Positions 17,963 to 29,945 are shown, counted from the first letter of the stretch. The stretch is 64,000 bases of DNA from Neoalteromonas facilis (GCF_002807665.1 NZ_PEAY01000001.1:620001-684000), one strand, 5' to 3'. The notes: a model not told the origin generated them from the sequence alone. A program made the numbers and translations.

Positions 17963-20251
17963 ATGAAACGCATCTTGATTGCAGTAAGTGTATTACTGCT
18001 TCTATGTATCAGTGGCCTGTACTTAAGCCTGTCCCTAAGCCTTCCCTCACTTAACGATGATCGTGTTGCCCCCGTCTCTGCTAAAACCAGTGTTCATCGG
18101 GATGCAAAAGGACATACTCATGTTGAATCCGCCAGTCGCGTCGATGCCGCTTATGCGACCGGATTTGCGCATGCCCAAGACCGACTGTTTCAAATGGATC
18201 TATTCCGCCGCAGCGGTGCCGGTGAAATTGCTGAGCTGTTTGGAGAAGCGGCAATTGAAATGGACAAGCGTGCCCGCTTTCATCAATTCCGTCAACGAGC
18301 GCATTCGGTACTATCCTCATTACCACAGGACCAATTAGCCGTTTTAAACGCGTACGCGCAAGGGGTAAATGACGCAGCAGCACAGTACACCCTGTTACCC
18401 TTTGAGTATTTACTGCTGGGCGCACAGTTTAAACCATGGCTACCCGAAGATTCTTTGCTCGTGGTGTATAGCATGTACCTTGACTTGCAAGGCAGTCAGG
18501 TCGAGCGTGATATAACATTCTCCAGAGTCGCTGCTCGATATGGCCAATCCATGGTCGATTTCATGCTATTGCCCAGCAGTTATCAAGCAGCGTTAGATTA
18601 CACTGATGTAGAGCCGCCGGTTGTTATCGATATCCCTCCACTCCCCACCAATGACAACAAAGACTGGGCAGCCATTCCGATCCCAGAACCAATTGATATC
18701 GGTAGCAATAACTGGGCGATCAGCGGTGCCTTAACGTCCTCCGGTGTCCCCATGTTAAGCGATGATATGCACCTCGGATTGCGCGTTCCGCCCATTTGGT
18801 ATCGACTGTCATTGTCTTATACGCAAGATGATCAAAACGTATCCATCCATGGCGTCAGTTTACCTGGTGCTCCCGGCATTATTGTTGGTAGCAATATGCA
18901 TGTTGCTTGGGGTTTCACCAATGCCAATCTCGATAACACGGACTGGGTAAAACTGACGGACGATACACCGACCAACACTGTAAAAGAGTTGATTCATACA
19001 CCTGACGGTCAGCACGAATTGGCTATAGAAATTAGCGAATACGGGCCTGTGAGAACCATCGCAGGACAACGTTATGCCTTGCAATGGGTCGCACATTATC
19101 CCTATGCCATTAACCTCAAACATTTGGATCTGGACGCTGTTAAAACTATCCATGAAGCCCGAGACATAGCGTCATCCACTGGCATACCTGTGCAAAACTT
19201 TGTCGCTGTTGATGCAGAGGGGAATATCGGCTGGATGCCAGCGGGCGCCGTTACTGCCCGTCAAACACCCACTAATACAGCAATCAATCAAGAAGATGTA
19301 TCAGACCTGTGGCCACAACGTGAACCGAACCTTCCTGCCGTTATAAACCCTGAACACCAACGCATTTGGACTGCAAATGCACGTGTAATTGGTGTCGATG
19401 ATTTGGCCCGATACGGTGATGGAGGATATGCAGTCGGCGCAAGAGGCATGCAGATCAGGGATAGGCTATTCGAAAAAGAACAGTATTCTGAAGAAGACTT
19501 TTACCTTATTCAACAAGACAACGACGCTCAGTTTCTATCATCTTGGCAGGCATTATTGGTCAATACCCTACGCCAAAGCCCGAATGAATTTGAAACCGAT
19601 CTTAAGTTGCTAGACCAATGGCAAGCATGTGCATGCAGCTCGTCTGTTGGTTATACCTTGACTAGAAAGTTTCGCAGCGCATTACTCGATCGTTTATTTG
19701 CGCCGATTGAGCAGCACCTGCAAACAGAGGGGATGAGTTTAAGACCAGTATTGCGTCATTTGGAGCCAGCATTGAATGCACTACTGGAACAACAACCACC
19801 GCAATGGTTGCCATCAGGCTATCAAGATTACCTTCCCTTTTTATTGGATACCTATCGTCAAACGCGCCAATCACTATTGGATGAATATGCCAATGGGCAA
19901 ATTGAACATATTGATAAGCTCACATGGGGCAACGTCAATGAGTTAAATATCCAGCACCCGTTTAGTCGGGTGATGCCAATCCTTTCGCGTTTTCTTGATA
20001 TGCCATCCGTACCCGGCTATGGCGACAGTTACTTGCCGGCAGTACAAAACGGAACTCATGGTGCCTCGCAGCGGCTCACTGTGCAACCCGGCCGTGAGAA
20101 TGAGGCTATTCTGACGATCCCAGGCGGCCAATCTGGCCACCCTCTAAGTGAATTCTATCGCGTCGGTTTTAGCGACTATATGGACGGCGAAAAAACACCG
20201 CTGTTACCGTCCGCGCCAATCTATACGATTAGTTTTGAACCGCAGGCGTAG
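17963..20251 (+). CDS. penicillin acylase family protein (Ntn hydrolase)
   Basis: A 762-residue exported or membrane-anchored precursor. It starts with a hydrophobic segment (MKRILIAVSVLLLLCISG). The alpha-chain part has the conserved DAAYATGFAHAQDRLFQMD motif, and autoprocessing should occur at Gly-Ser in IDIGSNNWAIS, freeing the N-terminal nucleophile Ser248 of the beta chain. GSNMHVAWGFTNAN carries the oxyanion/catalytic Asn, and the end has PGGQSGHPLSEFY. The family cleaves amide bonds in penicillins, acyl-homoserine lactones and peptides. The start is uncertain: an upstream ATG at 17927 is also in frame and neither has a good ribosome-binding site. Its 3' end overlaps the next gene by 23 bp. 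Confidence 0.9.
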   Translation: MKRILIAVSVLLLLCISGLYLSLSLSLPSLNDDRVAPVSAKTSVHRDAKGHTHVESASRVDAAYATGFAHAQDRLFQMDLFRRSGAGEIAELFGEAAIEMDKRARFHQFRQRAHSVLSSLPQDQLAVLNAYAQGVNDAAAQYTLLPFEYLLLGAQFKPWLPEDSLLVVYSMYLDLQGSQVERDITFSRVAARYGQSMVDFMLLPSSYQAALDYTDVEPPVVIDIPPLPTNDNKDWAAIPIPEPIDIGSNNWAISGALTSSGVPMLSDDMHLGLRVPPIWYRLSLSYTQDDQNVSIHGVSLPGAPGIIVGSNMHVAWGFTNANLDNTDWVKLTDDTPTNTVKELIHTPDGQHELAIEISEYGPVRTIAGQRYALQWVAHYPYAINLKHLDLDAVKTIHEARDIASSTGIPVQNFVAVDAEGNIGWMPAGAVTARQTPTNTAINQEDVSDLWPQREPNLPAVINPEHQRIWTANARVIGVDDLARYGDGGYAVGARGMQIRDRLFEKEQYSEEDFYLIQQDNDAQFLSSWQALLVNTLRQSPNEFETDLKLLDQWQACACSSSVGYTLTRKFRSALLDRLFAPIEQHLQTEGMSLRPVLRHLEPALNALLEQQPPQWLPSGYQDYLPFLLDTYRQTRQSLLDEYANGQIEHIDKLTWGNVNELNIQHPFSRVMPILSRFLDMPSVPGYGDSYLPAVQNGTHGASQRLTVQPGRENEAILTIPGGQSGHPLSEFYRVGFSDYMDGEKTPLLPSAPIYTISFEPQA

Positions 20252-20834
20252 CGCTCTCATTTAACTTTGCTTGCCACAAAGCCAATGCTTGTGCATTGGC
20301 TTCCTGCACGTTCAAACGAGCGCCATCATTTTCGTTTTTTTGCGCTTCTATCAGTACTTCAGCAATCGAGTCGAGGGTTTGATCCCGAGCCTCAAATAAC
20401 GCCTGTACAGCAGGCAATAAATCCTTGGCTTGAGGATATTTCGCCGCGATAGGCTCAAATGCCTCACCGGCGCTGTACGCTTCATCAATTTCGCGTTGAA
20501 ATGCCCAGCGAGACGCGCGAAAACGAAGGTAATCGATCCCCTTGTCCCCCTCTAAAAAATGCAACTGCTGCTGTTTGTAACCGACTGAGATAGCAGCATC
20601 TATCAACCGCGATTGCCATGATTCGAACAGGTCATCGTCATTAAGCGTAAGTGCTTCTAACAAGCCAGCTTGCACATCACTCGCATTAAATAGTTCTTCT
20701 AGCAAAATCTGAGGCTCGTCAAACTGCGGCTCTGAATGATTAAATTGGTACACGACAGTAGCAATCACAGCAGCTGCAGCCAATATCCACAACCACAAGT
20801 GATATTTCATGGGTTTCTTCTGTTCCATAGTCAT
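20229..20834 (-). CDS. hypothetical membrane-anchored protein
   Basis: A 201-residue protein I do not recognise. It has one N-terminal membrane segment (LWLWILAAAAVIATVVY, about 12-28) with a short Lys-containing cytoplasmic tail, and a helical, acidic periplasmic part with many charged residues. The helical layout recalls the lipase-chaperone type of anchored protein, but no specific motif supports that. The ATG at 20834 or the Met at codon 9 could be the start. It converges with the penicillin-acylase gene, overlapping by 23 bp, and lies downstream of ihfA on the same strand. Confidence 0.65.
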   Translation of the reverse strand: MTMEQKKPMKYHLWLWILAAAAVIATVVYQFNHSEPQFDEPQILLEELFNASDVQAGLLEALTLNDDDLFESWQSRLIDAAISVGYKQQQLHFLEGDKGIDYLRFRASRWAFQREIDEAYSAGEAFEPIAAKYPQAKDLLPAVQALFEARDQTLDSIAEVLIEAQKNENDGARLNVQEANAQALALWQAKLNESATPAVQN

Positions 20835-20928
20835 AACTGAACTAAAACGTTATTGATTTATATAAGATTTTTGATGACATAATAGCAGACGCACACTTGA
20901 ACAGTATGCGTCGCATTATACAGCGAGG

Positions 20929-20951
20929 AAAATAAAACGCGGTATGCGTTT
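20929..20951 (-). terminator. probable intrinsic terminator after ihfA
   Basis: On the minus strand AAACGC and GCGTTT (20946-20951 and 20935-20940) pair around a 5-nt loop and are followed by TTATTTT. It starts 9 bp beyond the ihfA stop. The stem is short. Confidence 0.6.
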
Positions 20952-20959
20952 ATTTCTGG

Positions 20960-21259
20960 CTATTGACCTGTCGGTTTAGCGTTTTCTACGCGGCTCTTAA
21001 GCTTTTGACCCGGACGAAACGTCACTACACGGCGCGCCTTTATCGGTATATCTTCCCCTGTTTTGGGGTTTCTTCCCGGACGCTCGTTTTTGCTTCTCAG
21101 ATCAAAATTACCGAACCCTGACAACTTAACTTGTTCACCGGCCTCTAAAGAAGATTTAATCTCCTCAAAGAATGCTTCAACAAGTTCCTTGGAATCTCGC
21201 TTGTTCATGCCTAACTTTTCGAACAAGTGTTCCGCCATTTCAGCTTTGGTCAATGCCAT
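20960..21259 (-). CDS. ihfA: integration host factor subunit alpha
   Basis: A 99-residue HU/IHF family DNA-bending protein. The beginning [17 protein letters not shown] and the DNA-clamp arm with [12 protein letters not shown] followed by [13 protein letters not shown] identify it as the alpha subunit; the Pro that intercalates into DNA is in the GRNPKTG loop. It forms a heterodimer with IhfB (not in the window). Its position directly after pheT (7 bp) is the conserved gammaproteobacterial arrangement. Confidence 0.97.
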   Translation of the reverse strand: MALTKAEMAEHLFEKLGMNKRDSKELVEAFFEEIKSSLEAGEQVKLSGFGNFDLRSKNERPGRNPKTGEDIPIKARRVVTFRPGQKLKSRVENAKPTGQ

Positions 21260-21266
21260 TGTCTTG

Positions 21267-23654
21267 TTACTCTCTTAACGCAGCCCTAAATTCTGACTCA
21301 AGACCTGCAACTACTGATTCCACCGCTTGTTGTATTTCGGCTTCTTCTAACGTTTTGCTGGTGTCTTGCAATGTAAGCGATAGAGCGAGGCTTTTCTTTC
21401 CAGGCTCTATACCTTTACCTCTGTACACGTCGAACAAGTTTAGGTCAACTAATTGATTTACGCCAATTTTTTCTACATACCCACGTATATCACCAAAATT
21501 CACACTTTCATCAACCACGATAGCAATATCACGTCGATTGGCTGGGAATTTGGAAATAGGCTTTGCCAATGGAATGTCACGTTGACTGATCGCGTCAATA
21601 AACAACTCGAACGCAAATGTGCGGCCATTTAGACCTAAGGCTTTCTCAAACTGAGGGTGAATTGCACCAACCCAACCGATCACCTTACCGTCTAGCTGAA
21701 TTTCAGCAGATTGACCTGGGTGTAGCGCACTGTGCTGTGCCGCAACAATCGTAACCTTCTGATTCAAACCACTGATATCTAACAGTGCTTCCACATCGCC
21801 TTTGATATCAAAGAAATCAACATGCTGCTCTTTCACTTCCCAATGTGTCGCCAATTGGTGCCCTGCTATCACGCCGGCAATCATAGATTCTTGTCGTAGC
21901 CCATTTTCGCCATTTGCATCAGGTATAAAACGCAATCCAGTCTCAAACAAACGCACGCGCGATTGCTGACGGTTTTGATTGTAGCTGACAGCTTGCAACA
22001 AGCCCGTCCACAAACTCACGCGCATCACTGACATTTCACTGGAAATCGGATGCGGTAACACTAGCCCTTCTTGGTTCGGGAAAAGCGCTTGTTGATGCTT
22101 AGGATCAACAAACGAATAGGTTATCGCTTCAGAATATCCACGTTGCAACAATACGTTTTTCAGCGCAGATGACGATAATTTTGCTTCTCGGCTTGGCAGC
22201 ATCGCCAATGTGCCGTTCGGCGCATTGTTAGGAATACTGTTGTAGCCGTATACACGTGCAACTTCTTCGATCAAATCTTCTTCTATTGCAATATCAAAGC
22301 GGTAGCTCGGCGCTTCAGCTGTCCACTCACCACTAGCAAATTGTACCGACAAACCTAAACGCGTCAGGATTTCTGTCACGGTATCGTCAGAAATATGATG
22401 ACCTAATACGCGATCAAGACGCTCACGTCGCAGCGTAACTGACGCCATTTGCGGAATATGCTGTTCTGACACGGCTTCCACGATTGGACCGGCTTCGCCC
22501 CCGACGATATCGAGCAATAGCTGTGTCGCCCGTTCCATCGCTGTGCGTTGAAGCTGAGGATCGACACCGCGCTCATAGCGATGTGACGCATCAGTATGAA
22601 GACCATATTGACGTGCTTTACCAATAATCGCGTCAGGTGCAAAGAATGCTGACTCTAAGAAAATATCCACCGTCTTATTTGTAACACCTGAGTGAAGGCC
22701 ACCAAAAATACCGGCCATCGCTAATGGTTTAGTGGCATCAGCAATAACCAATGTATTGTCTTTGAGCGTTACCGTGCTCTCATCCAGCAAGGTTAACTGC
22801 TCATCTGCTTTTGCGTGGCGAACAATAATCTTTTCGTCGATGGCATTTAAATCAAACGCGTGCATTGGATGCCCTAACTCAAGCAATACATAGTTAGTGA
22901 TATCGACAACAGGATCGATGCTACGCACGCCGCTACGACGAAGCTTCTCAACCATCCACAACGGCGTCTTTACATCCAATGTAATACCTTTTATGACACG
23001 ACCTAAATAGCGTGGGCACGCGTCTGGAGAATGAAGTTCAATTTCACGCGTATCATCGATGGTTGAAGCTGCTGCTTCAAAAGACAACGGATTAACATCA
23101 AGATTATTCAACACGCCCACTTCTCGAGCGATACCACGCATGCCTAAGCAATCAGCACGGTTTGGTGTTAAATCGACTTCGATAATATTGTCGTCAAGCG
23201 ACAAGTACTCGATGATATCGACACCAATTGGCGCATCTGTTGGCAGCTCGATAATACCCGAATGGTCTTCGCCCATGCCCAATTCAGAAAAACTACACAA
23301 CATGCCCAAACTTGGCTGCCCGCGTAATTTTGCTTTTTTGATCTTAAAGTTGCCAGGCAGTACTGCGCCAACTTTAGCCACCGCAACTTTTAAGCCTTGG
23401 CGACAGTTAGGTGCTCCGCATACGATATCGAGTAACTCTTCATCACCCACGTTGACTTTTGTCACGCGTAATTTATCTGCATCAGGATGTTGACCACATT
23501 CAACAACTTCGCCGACTACAACACCTGAAAACTCACCCGCAACAGGGTCTACACCATCGACCTCAAGACCGGCCATACTCAGCTGCTCAGATAATGCATT
23601 GCTATCAAGCGCTGGGTTTACATATTCACGCAACCACTTTTCACTGAATTTCAT
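21267..23654 (-). CDS. pheT: phenylalanyl-tRNA synthetase beta subunit
   Basis: A full-length 795-residue PheRS beta chain. It starts [14 protein letters not shown] and carries the tRNA-binding (EMAP-like) domain at about 40-150 ([18 protein letters not shown]), B3/B4 editing domain at about 200-380 ([33 protein letters not shown]), B5 at about 400-470, the catalytic-like core, and the C-terminal anticodon-binding FDX-ACB domain ([15 protein letters not shown]). With PheS it charges tRNA-Phe. It follows pheS by 12 bp. Confidence 0.98.
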   Translation of the reverse strand: MKFSEKWLREYVNPALDSNALSEQLSMAGLEVDGVDPVAGEFSGVVVGEVVECGQHPDADKLRVTKVNVGDEELLDIVCGAPNCRQGLKVAVAKVGAVLPGNFKIKKAKLRGQPSLGMLCSFSELGMGEDHSGIIELPTDAPIGVDIIEYLSLDDNIIEVDLTPNRADCLGMRGIAREVGVLNNLDVNPLSFEAAASTIDDTREIELHSPDACPRYLGRVIKGITLDVKTPLWMVEKLRRSGVRSIDPVVDITNYVLLELGHPMHAFDLNAIDEKIIVRHAKADEQLTLLDESTVTLKDNTLVIADATKPLAMAGIFGGLHSGVTNKTVDIFLESAFFAPDAIIGKARQYGLHTDASHRYERGVDPQLQRTAMERATQLLLDIVGGEAGPIVEAVSEQHIPQMASVTLRRERLDRVLGHHISDDTVTEILTRLGLSVQFASGEWTAEAPSYRFDIAIEEDLIEEVARVYGYNSIPNNAPNGTLAMLPSREAKLSSSALKNVLLQRGYSEAITYSFVDPKHQQALFPNQEGLVLPHPISSEMSVMRVSLWTGLLQAVSYNQNRQQSRVRLFETGLRFIPDANGENGLRQESMIAGVIAGHQLATHWEVKEQHVDFFDIKGDVEALLDISGLNQKVTIVAAQHSALHPGQSAEIQLDGKVIGWVGAIHPQFEKALGLNGRTFAFELFIDAISQRDIPLAKPISKFPANRRDIAIVVDESVNFGDIRGYVEKIGVNQLVDLNLFDVYRGKGIEPGKKSLALSLTLQDTSKTLEEAEIQQAVESVVAGLESEFRAALRE

Positions 23655-23666
23655 ATTCGTCGCCCC

Positions 23667-24671
<1,005 letters not shown>

Positions 24672-24804
24672 CTAAATTTGTGCGTAAAAGCGTGCAAAAT
24701 AAAGCCGAGTATTTTACACAAGAATGCACCATAAGTGCTAGGGCTAGTTGCCGCTAAATAGCAGTAAATAGTAGGTTTTATCCTGAGTGATTAGCGTAAT
24801 TCGA

Positions 24805-25272
24805 TTAATTGCATAAAACGGCCAACTGTCCTTTGGTCAAATTTAATAGATCGTTCGGTGACAAACCTATTTCTAGCCCTCGTTTACCTGCACTTACATA
24901 TATAATCTTGTGCTCAACAGCACGTTTGTGAATATAAGTTTTTAAGGGCTTCTTCTGACCAAGTGGACTAACCCCGCCTAGGACATAACCGGTTGTGCGC
25001 TCAACATCCATGGGATTAGCCATTACTGCTTTCTTCGAATTAGCGGCTTTCGCTAACAATTTGAGATTCAACTGCTCTGTTACCGGGATAACGGCGACAA
25101 CTAATTCTTGCGTATTGAGCTGGCATACTAAGGTTTTATAGACGGTTTGCGGATCTAGCTTCAGTTTTTCTGCGGCTTCAAGGCCGTATGAATCAGCTGA
25201 GGGATTATGCTGATACTCATGCAGTGTGTGGGAAATTTTGAAACGGTTTAGAGTTTCCACTGCTGGCGTCAT
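24805..25272 (-). CDS. ybaK: Cys-tRNA(Pro)/Cys-tRNA(Cys) deacylase
   Basis: A 155-residue YbaK/EbsC-type editing domain that hydrolyses mischarged Cys-tRNA(Pro) in trans. Signatures are VYKTLVCQL (about 43-51), Ala/Val strand VVAVIPV, KKAVMANPMDVERTTGYVLGGVSPLGQKK with the conserved Gly-Gly-Xaa-Ser-Pro motif, and the terminal AGKRGLEIGLSPNDL. It is placed between rplT and pheS, an insertion into the usual rplT-pheS order, and has its own upstream region after the rplT terminator. Confidence 0.93.
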   Translation of the reverse strand: MTPAVETLNRFKISHTLHEYQHNPSADSYGLEAAEKLKLDPQTVYKTLVCQLNTQELVVAVIPVTEQLNLKLLAKAANSKKAVMANPMDVERTTGYVLGGVSPLGQKKPLKTYIHKRAVEHKIIYVSAGKRGLEIGLSPNDLLNLTKGQLAVLCN

Positions 25273-25472
25273 ATTTTCACTTCCCTGCTACCTCTTTCAT
25301 TCGCAACTTAAAAACTTCTTATGCAACCAGATTTAACCGTAAACATACTGCAACCAACTCGAACAATCGAGAATACAAGACGTATTAAACCGTTGATTTA
25401 GCCCACATTCAAGGATTGCCGGGAAAGCGATGACAAGCAGACAAATATGTGTCGCCGATATTTTTCACACAT

Positions 25473-25503
25473 AAAAAAACGGCGAGCTTCCTGCTCGCCG
25501 TTT
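25473..25503 (-). terminator. intrinsic terminator after rplT
   Basis: A perfect 11-bp stem, AAACGGCGAGC at 25477-25487 with its complement at 25493-25503, loop TTCCT, followed on the minus strand by seven T. It ends the thrS-infC-rpmI-rplT transcript, so the ybaK and pheST genes need another promoter or read-through. Confidence 0.95.
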
Positions 25504-25536
25504 CCATGAAAGAACTTAAACCTATTGGTTAATAGA

Positions 25537-25896
<360 letters not shown>

Positions 25897-25910
25897 TCAG
25901 TCTCCTTGTC

Positions 25911-26108
25911 TTAAACGTACGGCAACATGCGTTGGATAAGCTTAGTATCCGCTTCATGCGCTAATTTTTTGCCACGTAAATGGCGTTTACGCTTACTACT
26001 CTTCTTGGTCAAAATGTGACGCAAGTGAGACTGCTTGCTTTTAAAGCGGCCAGAAGCTGTTTTACGAAAACGCTTCGCTGCTCCGCTGTTTGATTTCATT
26101 TTAGGCAT
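25911..26108 (-). CDS. rpmI: 50S ribosomal protein L35
   Basis: A 65-residue L35 with the typical start [15 protein letters not shown] and the basic [19 protein letters not shown] segment. It is co-transcribed with rplT. The ribosome-binding site is GCGGAG, 8 nt upstream of the ATG. Confidence 0.99.
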   Translation of the reverse strand: MPKMKSNSGAAKRFRKTASGRFKSKQSHLRHILTKKSSKRKRHLRGKKLAHEADTKLIQRMLPYV

Positions 26109-26226
26109 TGCTAAAACTCCGCATTGTTAAATGTAGGCCTTGATACGTGCAGTCGTATATTTGCCTAGTTAAAATTTGCAGCAGGGTGACTGTCGGGTGC
26201 AGAACCGACGGTACTTTAGACCGCTA
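26109..26226 (-). promoter_or_regulatory. rpmI leader, candidate L20-responsive mRNA structure
   Basis: The 118-nt infC-rpmI gap holds a hairpin on the minus strand (GTCGG and CCGAC, plus coordinates 26192-26209) and a CAGTC segment just after it that is complementary to GACTG further downstream, so a long-range pairing or pseudoknot is possible. In E. coli, L20 represses rpmI-rplT by binding such structures in the same gap. Homology of this leader is inferred from position and pairing only. Confidence 0.4.
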
Positions 26227-26766
26227 CTACTTCTTCAGTGGGGCGAGCACCATGATCATCTGACGACCCTCTACCCGTTTAGGGAAAGACTCGCAGTTGG
26301 CAATGTCCTGCAGATCGTTTTTAACACGTTCTAGCAATTCAATGCCGATCTCTTGGTGAGCCATTTCACGTCCGCGGAAACGGATTGTGACTTTGGCTTT
26401 ATCACCGCCTTCAAGAAAGCGACGCAGGTTGCGCAGTTTTACCTGGTAATCGCCTTCATCAGTGCCAGGGCGAAATTTAATCTCCTTGACCTGAATTTGC
26501 TTTTGCTTTTTCTTTTGCTCTTTTTGAGCCTTACTTTTTTCAAAGAGGAATTTGCCGTAGTCCATAATTTTACAGACTGGCGGCTCAGCATTCGGACTAA
26601 TTTCTACTAGGTCCAGACTAGCGTCATCTGCTGCCTGTTGGGCTTCAGCAAAGGAGACAACCCCAACCTGCTCGCCTTCACTTCCTATCAAACGCACTTC
26701 ACGTGCTGTAATTTCGTCGTTAATGCGGGCTTTATCGCCCTGAGCCTTATTGTTAGCGCCTTTAAT
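26227..26766 (-). CDS. infC: translation initiation factor IF-3 (AUU start)
   Basis: A 179-residue IF-3 when started at ATT (26766-26764). The ATT is preceded at proper distance by GGAGGAATAGCAC (Shine-Dalgarno GGAGG), and the frame then reads [18 protein letters not shown], the normal IF-3 beginning. The first conventional start in frame (GTG 26697) would delete the conserved [10 protein letters not shown] segment. E. coli infC also uses AUU, which lets IF-3 repress its own translation by rejecting non-canonical starts. The N-domain spans about 1-75, linker [21 protein letters not shown] and C-domain with [13 protein letters not shown] follow. It lies between thrS and rpmI. Confidence 0.97.
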   Translation of the reverse strand: MKGANNKAQGDKARINDEITAREVRLIGSEGEQVGVVSFAEAQQAADDASLDLVEISPNAEPPVCKIMDYGKFLFEKSKAQKEQKKKQKQIQVKEIKFRPGTDEGDYQVKLRNLRRFLEGGDKAKVTIRFRGREMAHQEIGIELLERVKNDLQDIANCESFPKRVEGRQMIMVLAPLKK

Positions 26767-26848
26767 GTGCTATTCCTCCAAAAACAAAATCGTATGTTTG
26801 GCCCTGAACTTATTTATCCGAGCCAAACGTTAAGTACATGTTATCGGT

Positions 26849-28765
26849 TTACTTTATTTCTCGTTCCGAGACGTCTTTAGAAAGCAATTCAATGAATGCA
26901 TCTACCGACATTTTGCCGAGGTCCTCACCTCGGCGGGTTCTTACCGCAACTGCATTATCTTGCATTTCGGCATCACCTACTACCAACATGTATGGCACAC
27001 GCTGTAATGTGTGCTCGCGGATTTTAAAGCCAATCTTCTCATTTCTCAAGTCAGACTTTGCTCTAAACCCAGATTCCTGTAACTTTTTCGCTACTTTTTG
27101 CGAATATTCGCCCTGTTTGTCCGTAATATTGAGCAAAACGACCTGAACTGGGGCTAACCACGTTGGGAAAAAGCCAGCATATTCTTCGGTCAAAATACCA
27201 ATAAAACGCTCAAGTGACCCCAATGTAGCACGGTGGATCATTGCCGGTACCTTACGTTCGCCATCTTCCGCTACGTATGTTGCACCCAATCGGCCTGGCA
27301 TTGAGAAATCAAGTTGCACGGTTCCACATTGCCAAGCACGGCCAAGGCAGTCATATAATGTAAACTCGATTTTAGGGCCATAAAACGCCCCTTCACCCGG
27401 CAAATATTCAAAATCGATATTATTTGCAGTTAATGCATCGGCCAATTTCTGCTCAGCTTTATCCCAGGTTTCATCTGAGCCCACACGCTTTTCAGGTCGA
27501 GTGGACAATTTTACTGCGATATTTTCAAAGCCAAATACTTTATAAACTTCATACACCATGCGAATACAGCTAGACACTTCGTCCTGAATTTGCTCTTCAG
27601 TACAGAAAATATGGGCATCGTCTTGAGTAAAGCCACGTACACGCATGAGTCCATGCAACGCACCTGAAGGCTCGTTACGGTGACAGCAGCCAAATTCAGC
27701 TAAGCGTAACGGTAGATCACGGTATGATTTCAATCCTTGATTGAAGATTTGTACGTGCCCCGGGCAGTTCATTGGTTTGATCGCATACTCACGCTTTTCA
27801 GATTCCGTCGTGAACATGTTCTCTGCGTATTTATCCCAATGACCAGACTTTTCCCATAATGAGCGGTCCATCATCAATGGCGCTTTTACTTCACCAAAAC
27901 CGTATTCACGCTGTTTAATGCGGATAAACTTTTCTAGTTCGGTGTAAATTGACCAACCATCACTGTGCCAAAACACCATACCCGGCGCTTCTTCTTGCCA
28001 ATGCCAAAGATCCAATGACTTACCGATTTTACGGTGGTCACGTTTTTCAGCTTCTTCTAAACGCTGTAAATAGGCTTTAAGTTGTTTCTTATCTGCCCAT
28101 GCTGTGCCATATATGCGCTGCAGCATTTTATTTTCTGAATCACCACGCCAGTACGCACCAGCCACTTTCATCAGTTTAAAGTGCTGACAAAAACGCATAT
28201 TTGGTACGTGTGGACCACGACACATGTCGACGTATTCTTCGTGGTGATACAAACCTGGACGGTCATCTTTACTGATGTTTTCGTCCAAGATTTCCATTTT
28301 GTATGTTTCGCCGCGTGCCTCAAATGCATCGCGCGCTTCTTGCCATGATACTTTCTTCTTGATCACATCATAGTTGGTCTTAGCCAATTCAAGCATACGC
28401 TTTTCAATCTTGGCTAAATCGTCGTTGCTTAACGCTTCAGGTAAATCAACGTCGTAATAAAAACCGTTATCAATGGTAGGACCGATCGCCATTTTAGCGT
28501 CTGGATACAATTGCTTAATCGCGTGCCCAATCAAGTGAGCACAAGAGTGACGAATAATTTCTAAGCCGTCTTCGTCCTTTGCTGTAATAATGCTAAGTGT
28601 TGCATCATCTTCAATCATGTCGCACGCATCAACGCGTTCACCATTAACGCGCCCCGCAATGGTAGCTTTTGCTAAGCCAGGGCCGATATCCATAGCGACA
28701 TCGAGTACTGAAACAGGGTTAGAGAATTCTCGTTGGCTTCCGTCAGGAAGAGTAATTACAGGCAT
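26849..28765 (-). CDS. thrS: threonyl-tRNA synthetase
   Basis: A 638-residue ThrRS from the ATG at 28765 (AGGA upstream); an in-frame extension to 28828 is not conserved and overlaps the leader hairpin. Domains: TGS (about 1-62, starting [14 protein letters not shown]), editing domain (about 63-240, with [14 protein letters not shown] and the HxxxH/Cys zinc-like site), class II core (about 245-535, with [10 protein letters not shown] containing the zinc-binding Cys, and RPEKRVGSD), and the anticodon domain (about 540-638). It charges tRNA-Thr and begins the thrS-infC-rpmI-rplT operon. Confidence 0.99.
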   Translation of the reverse strand: MPVITLPDGSQREFSNPVSVLDVAMDIGPGLAKATIAGRVNGERVDACDMIEDDATLSIITAKDEDGLEIIRHSCAHLIGHAIKQLYPDAKMAIGPTIDNGFYYDVDLPEALSNDDLAKIEKRMLELAKTNYDVIKKKVSWQEARDAFEARGETYKMEILDENISKDDRPGLYHHEEYVDMCRGPHVPNMRFCQHFKLMKVAGAYWRGDSENKMLQRIYGTAWADKKQLKAYLQRLEEAEKRDHRKIGKSLDLWHWQEEAPGMVFWHSDGWSIYTELEKFIRIKQREYGFGEVKAPLMMDRSLWEKSGHWDKYAENMFTTESEKREYAIKPMNCPGHVQIFNQGLKSYRDLPLRLAEFGCCHRNEPSGALHGLMRVRGFTQDDAHIFCTEEQIQDEVSSCIRMVYEVYKVFGFENIAVKLSTRPEKRVGSDETWDKAEQKLADALTANNIDFEYLPGEGAFYGPKIEFTLYDCLGRAWQCGTVQLDFSMPGRLGATYVAEDGERKVPAMIHRATLGSLERFIGILTEEYAGFFPTWLAPVQVVLLNITDKQGEYSQKVAKKLQESGFRAKSDLRNEKIGFKIREHTLQRVPYMLVVGDAEMQDNAVAVRTRRGEDLGKMSVDAFIELLSKDVSEREIK

Positions 28766-28779
28766 GTTCGATCCTACAC

Positions 28780-28853
28780 AGTGGTGACGCCTACTCTGCG
28801 CCACTTGTTTAATTAAAATAAAAGGCAATAAAAAACACCCATACGAGGGGGTG
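28780..28853 (-). promoter_or_regulatory. thrS leader: two hairpins, one with a tRNA-Thr anticodon-like loop
   Basis: Distal hairpin: CACCC and GGGTG (28849-28853 and 28836-28840) with loop CCUCGUAU on the transcript, followed by six U. The inner seven bases CUCGUAU read as a tRNA anticodon loop with U33, anticodon CGU and purine 37; CGU is a threonine anticodon. Proximal hairpin: 28780-28805, an 8-bp stem (AGTGG-CGC with GCG-CCACT) with a 3-nt bulge and 7-nt loop, ending 4 nt before the Shine-Dalgarno AGGA. In E. coli, ThrRS represses thrS by binding leader hairpins that mimic the tRNA-Thr anticodon arm. The pairing is seen; the regulation is inferred. The distal element could instead be an attenuator. 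Confidence 0.5.
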
Positions 28854-29036
28854 CTGTTAAGCCGCGATTATAACGCTTAATCGTTTATATGCAATGGCTT
28901 AGCCCTACAGCTCGCTCCCCCTTTTTTAATTATTAATGATGATTCGTCATAAAAACGCGTTTTTTCATATCGAACTGGATTAACACATTTAAGATTGTTG
29001 TCCATACTTGAAGTTCAAGCCCTGCTAGAGAGACAT

Positions 29037-29945
29037 ATGTGGCATTTTATTAGCGACACGATTAGTTCGGCGATAAATGAAGTCTTTATATGTGACAGCG
29101 CTAAACCAATACATCGTCAACATCACCATACCAGCTACCTGCTTAAGGGCAGTCAGCGTCGCTTTTTCGTTAAAATATGCGACAACCTTGATGTGATAGA
29201 ACAGGCCCCATCCCCCCTATTTTGCGAAGCTGAAGGGCTTAACGCGCTAACCGATACGCAAACGATAAAATGTCCCAAGGTTATTTGCTATGGCAAATTT
29301 TCAGAAGCACACAAGCATTACGAATATTTAGTGCTGCAATACATTACCTTCAAATCGCCAAGCGAAAATCTTTGGCAGACGGCTGGCCAACAGTTGAGCG
29401 CCTTACATAATGCACCTATTTCGCTCACACTCAACGGACAAGAGCATCAATATGGCTGGCATCGGAATAACTTTCTCGGAGCAACACAGCAATTCAATAC
29501 ACCTAGTGGAAATTGGGCGGATTTCTACATTACTCAGCGTATTGAACGATTTCTGAGTGACATTCCTAAAAAGGAAAACGTTGTTGATAACGAAACTCTG
29601 CAGATTATCCATCAGGTATTATCCGGCCACTCCCCCAACCCAGCCCTGTTACACGGTGACTTGTGGCATGGCAATATTGGCTTTTGCACTTCAGCACCGG
29701 TTATTTTTGACCCCGCAGTGTGGATAGGTGACGCAGAGTGTGATCTCGCAATGGCAGCTCTGTTTGGCGGCTTTGCCAAGTCGTTCTTCTCAACCTATTG
29801 CGATTTAAATGCAATGCCAGATGGGATGGCGTTGCGCCGGTCCATTTATCAGTTGTCTCATGCACTAAATCATCAAGTGCTATTCGGCGATAGCTACCTA
29901 GAGATGAGTCGTTCGTTAGTTGAGGCTATTAAACGGTCGATATAA
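29037..29945 (+). CDS. fructosamine kinase family protein
   Basis: A 302-residue small-molecule kinase of the fructosamine-3-kinase/YniA family. From ATG 29037 (AGAGAG upstream) it begins MWHFISDTISSAI like E. coli YniA; a 14-codon longer frame has no site. FFVKICD holds the ATP-binding Lys, LLHGDLWHGNIGF the catalytic loop with Asp, and IFDPAVWIGDAECDLAM the Mg-binding Asp. Members phosphorylate ketosamines (protein deglycation) or related sugars in the cytoplasm. It is divergent from thrS and ahead of the DUF3080 lipoprotein gene. Confidence 0.92.
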   Translation: MWHFISDTISSAINEVFICDSAKPIHRQHHHTSYLLKGSQRRFFVKICDNLDVIEQAPSPLFCEAEGLNALTDTQTIKCPKVICYGKFSEAHKHYEYLVLQYITFKSPSENLWQTAGQQLSALHNAPISLTLNGQEHQYGWHRNNFLGATQQFNTPSGNWADFYITQRIERFLSDIPKKENVVDNETLQIIHQVLSGHSPNPALLHGDLWHGNIGFCTSAPVIFDPAVWIGDAECDLAMAALFGGFAKSFFSTYCDLNAMPDGMALRRSIYQLSHALNHQVLFGDSYLEMSRSLVEAIKRSI

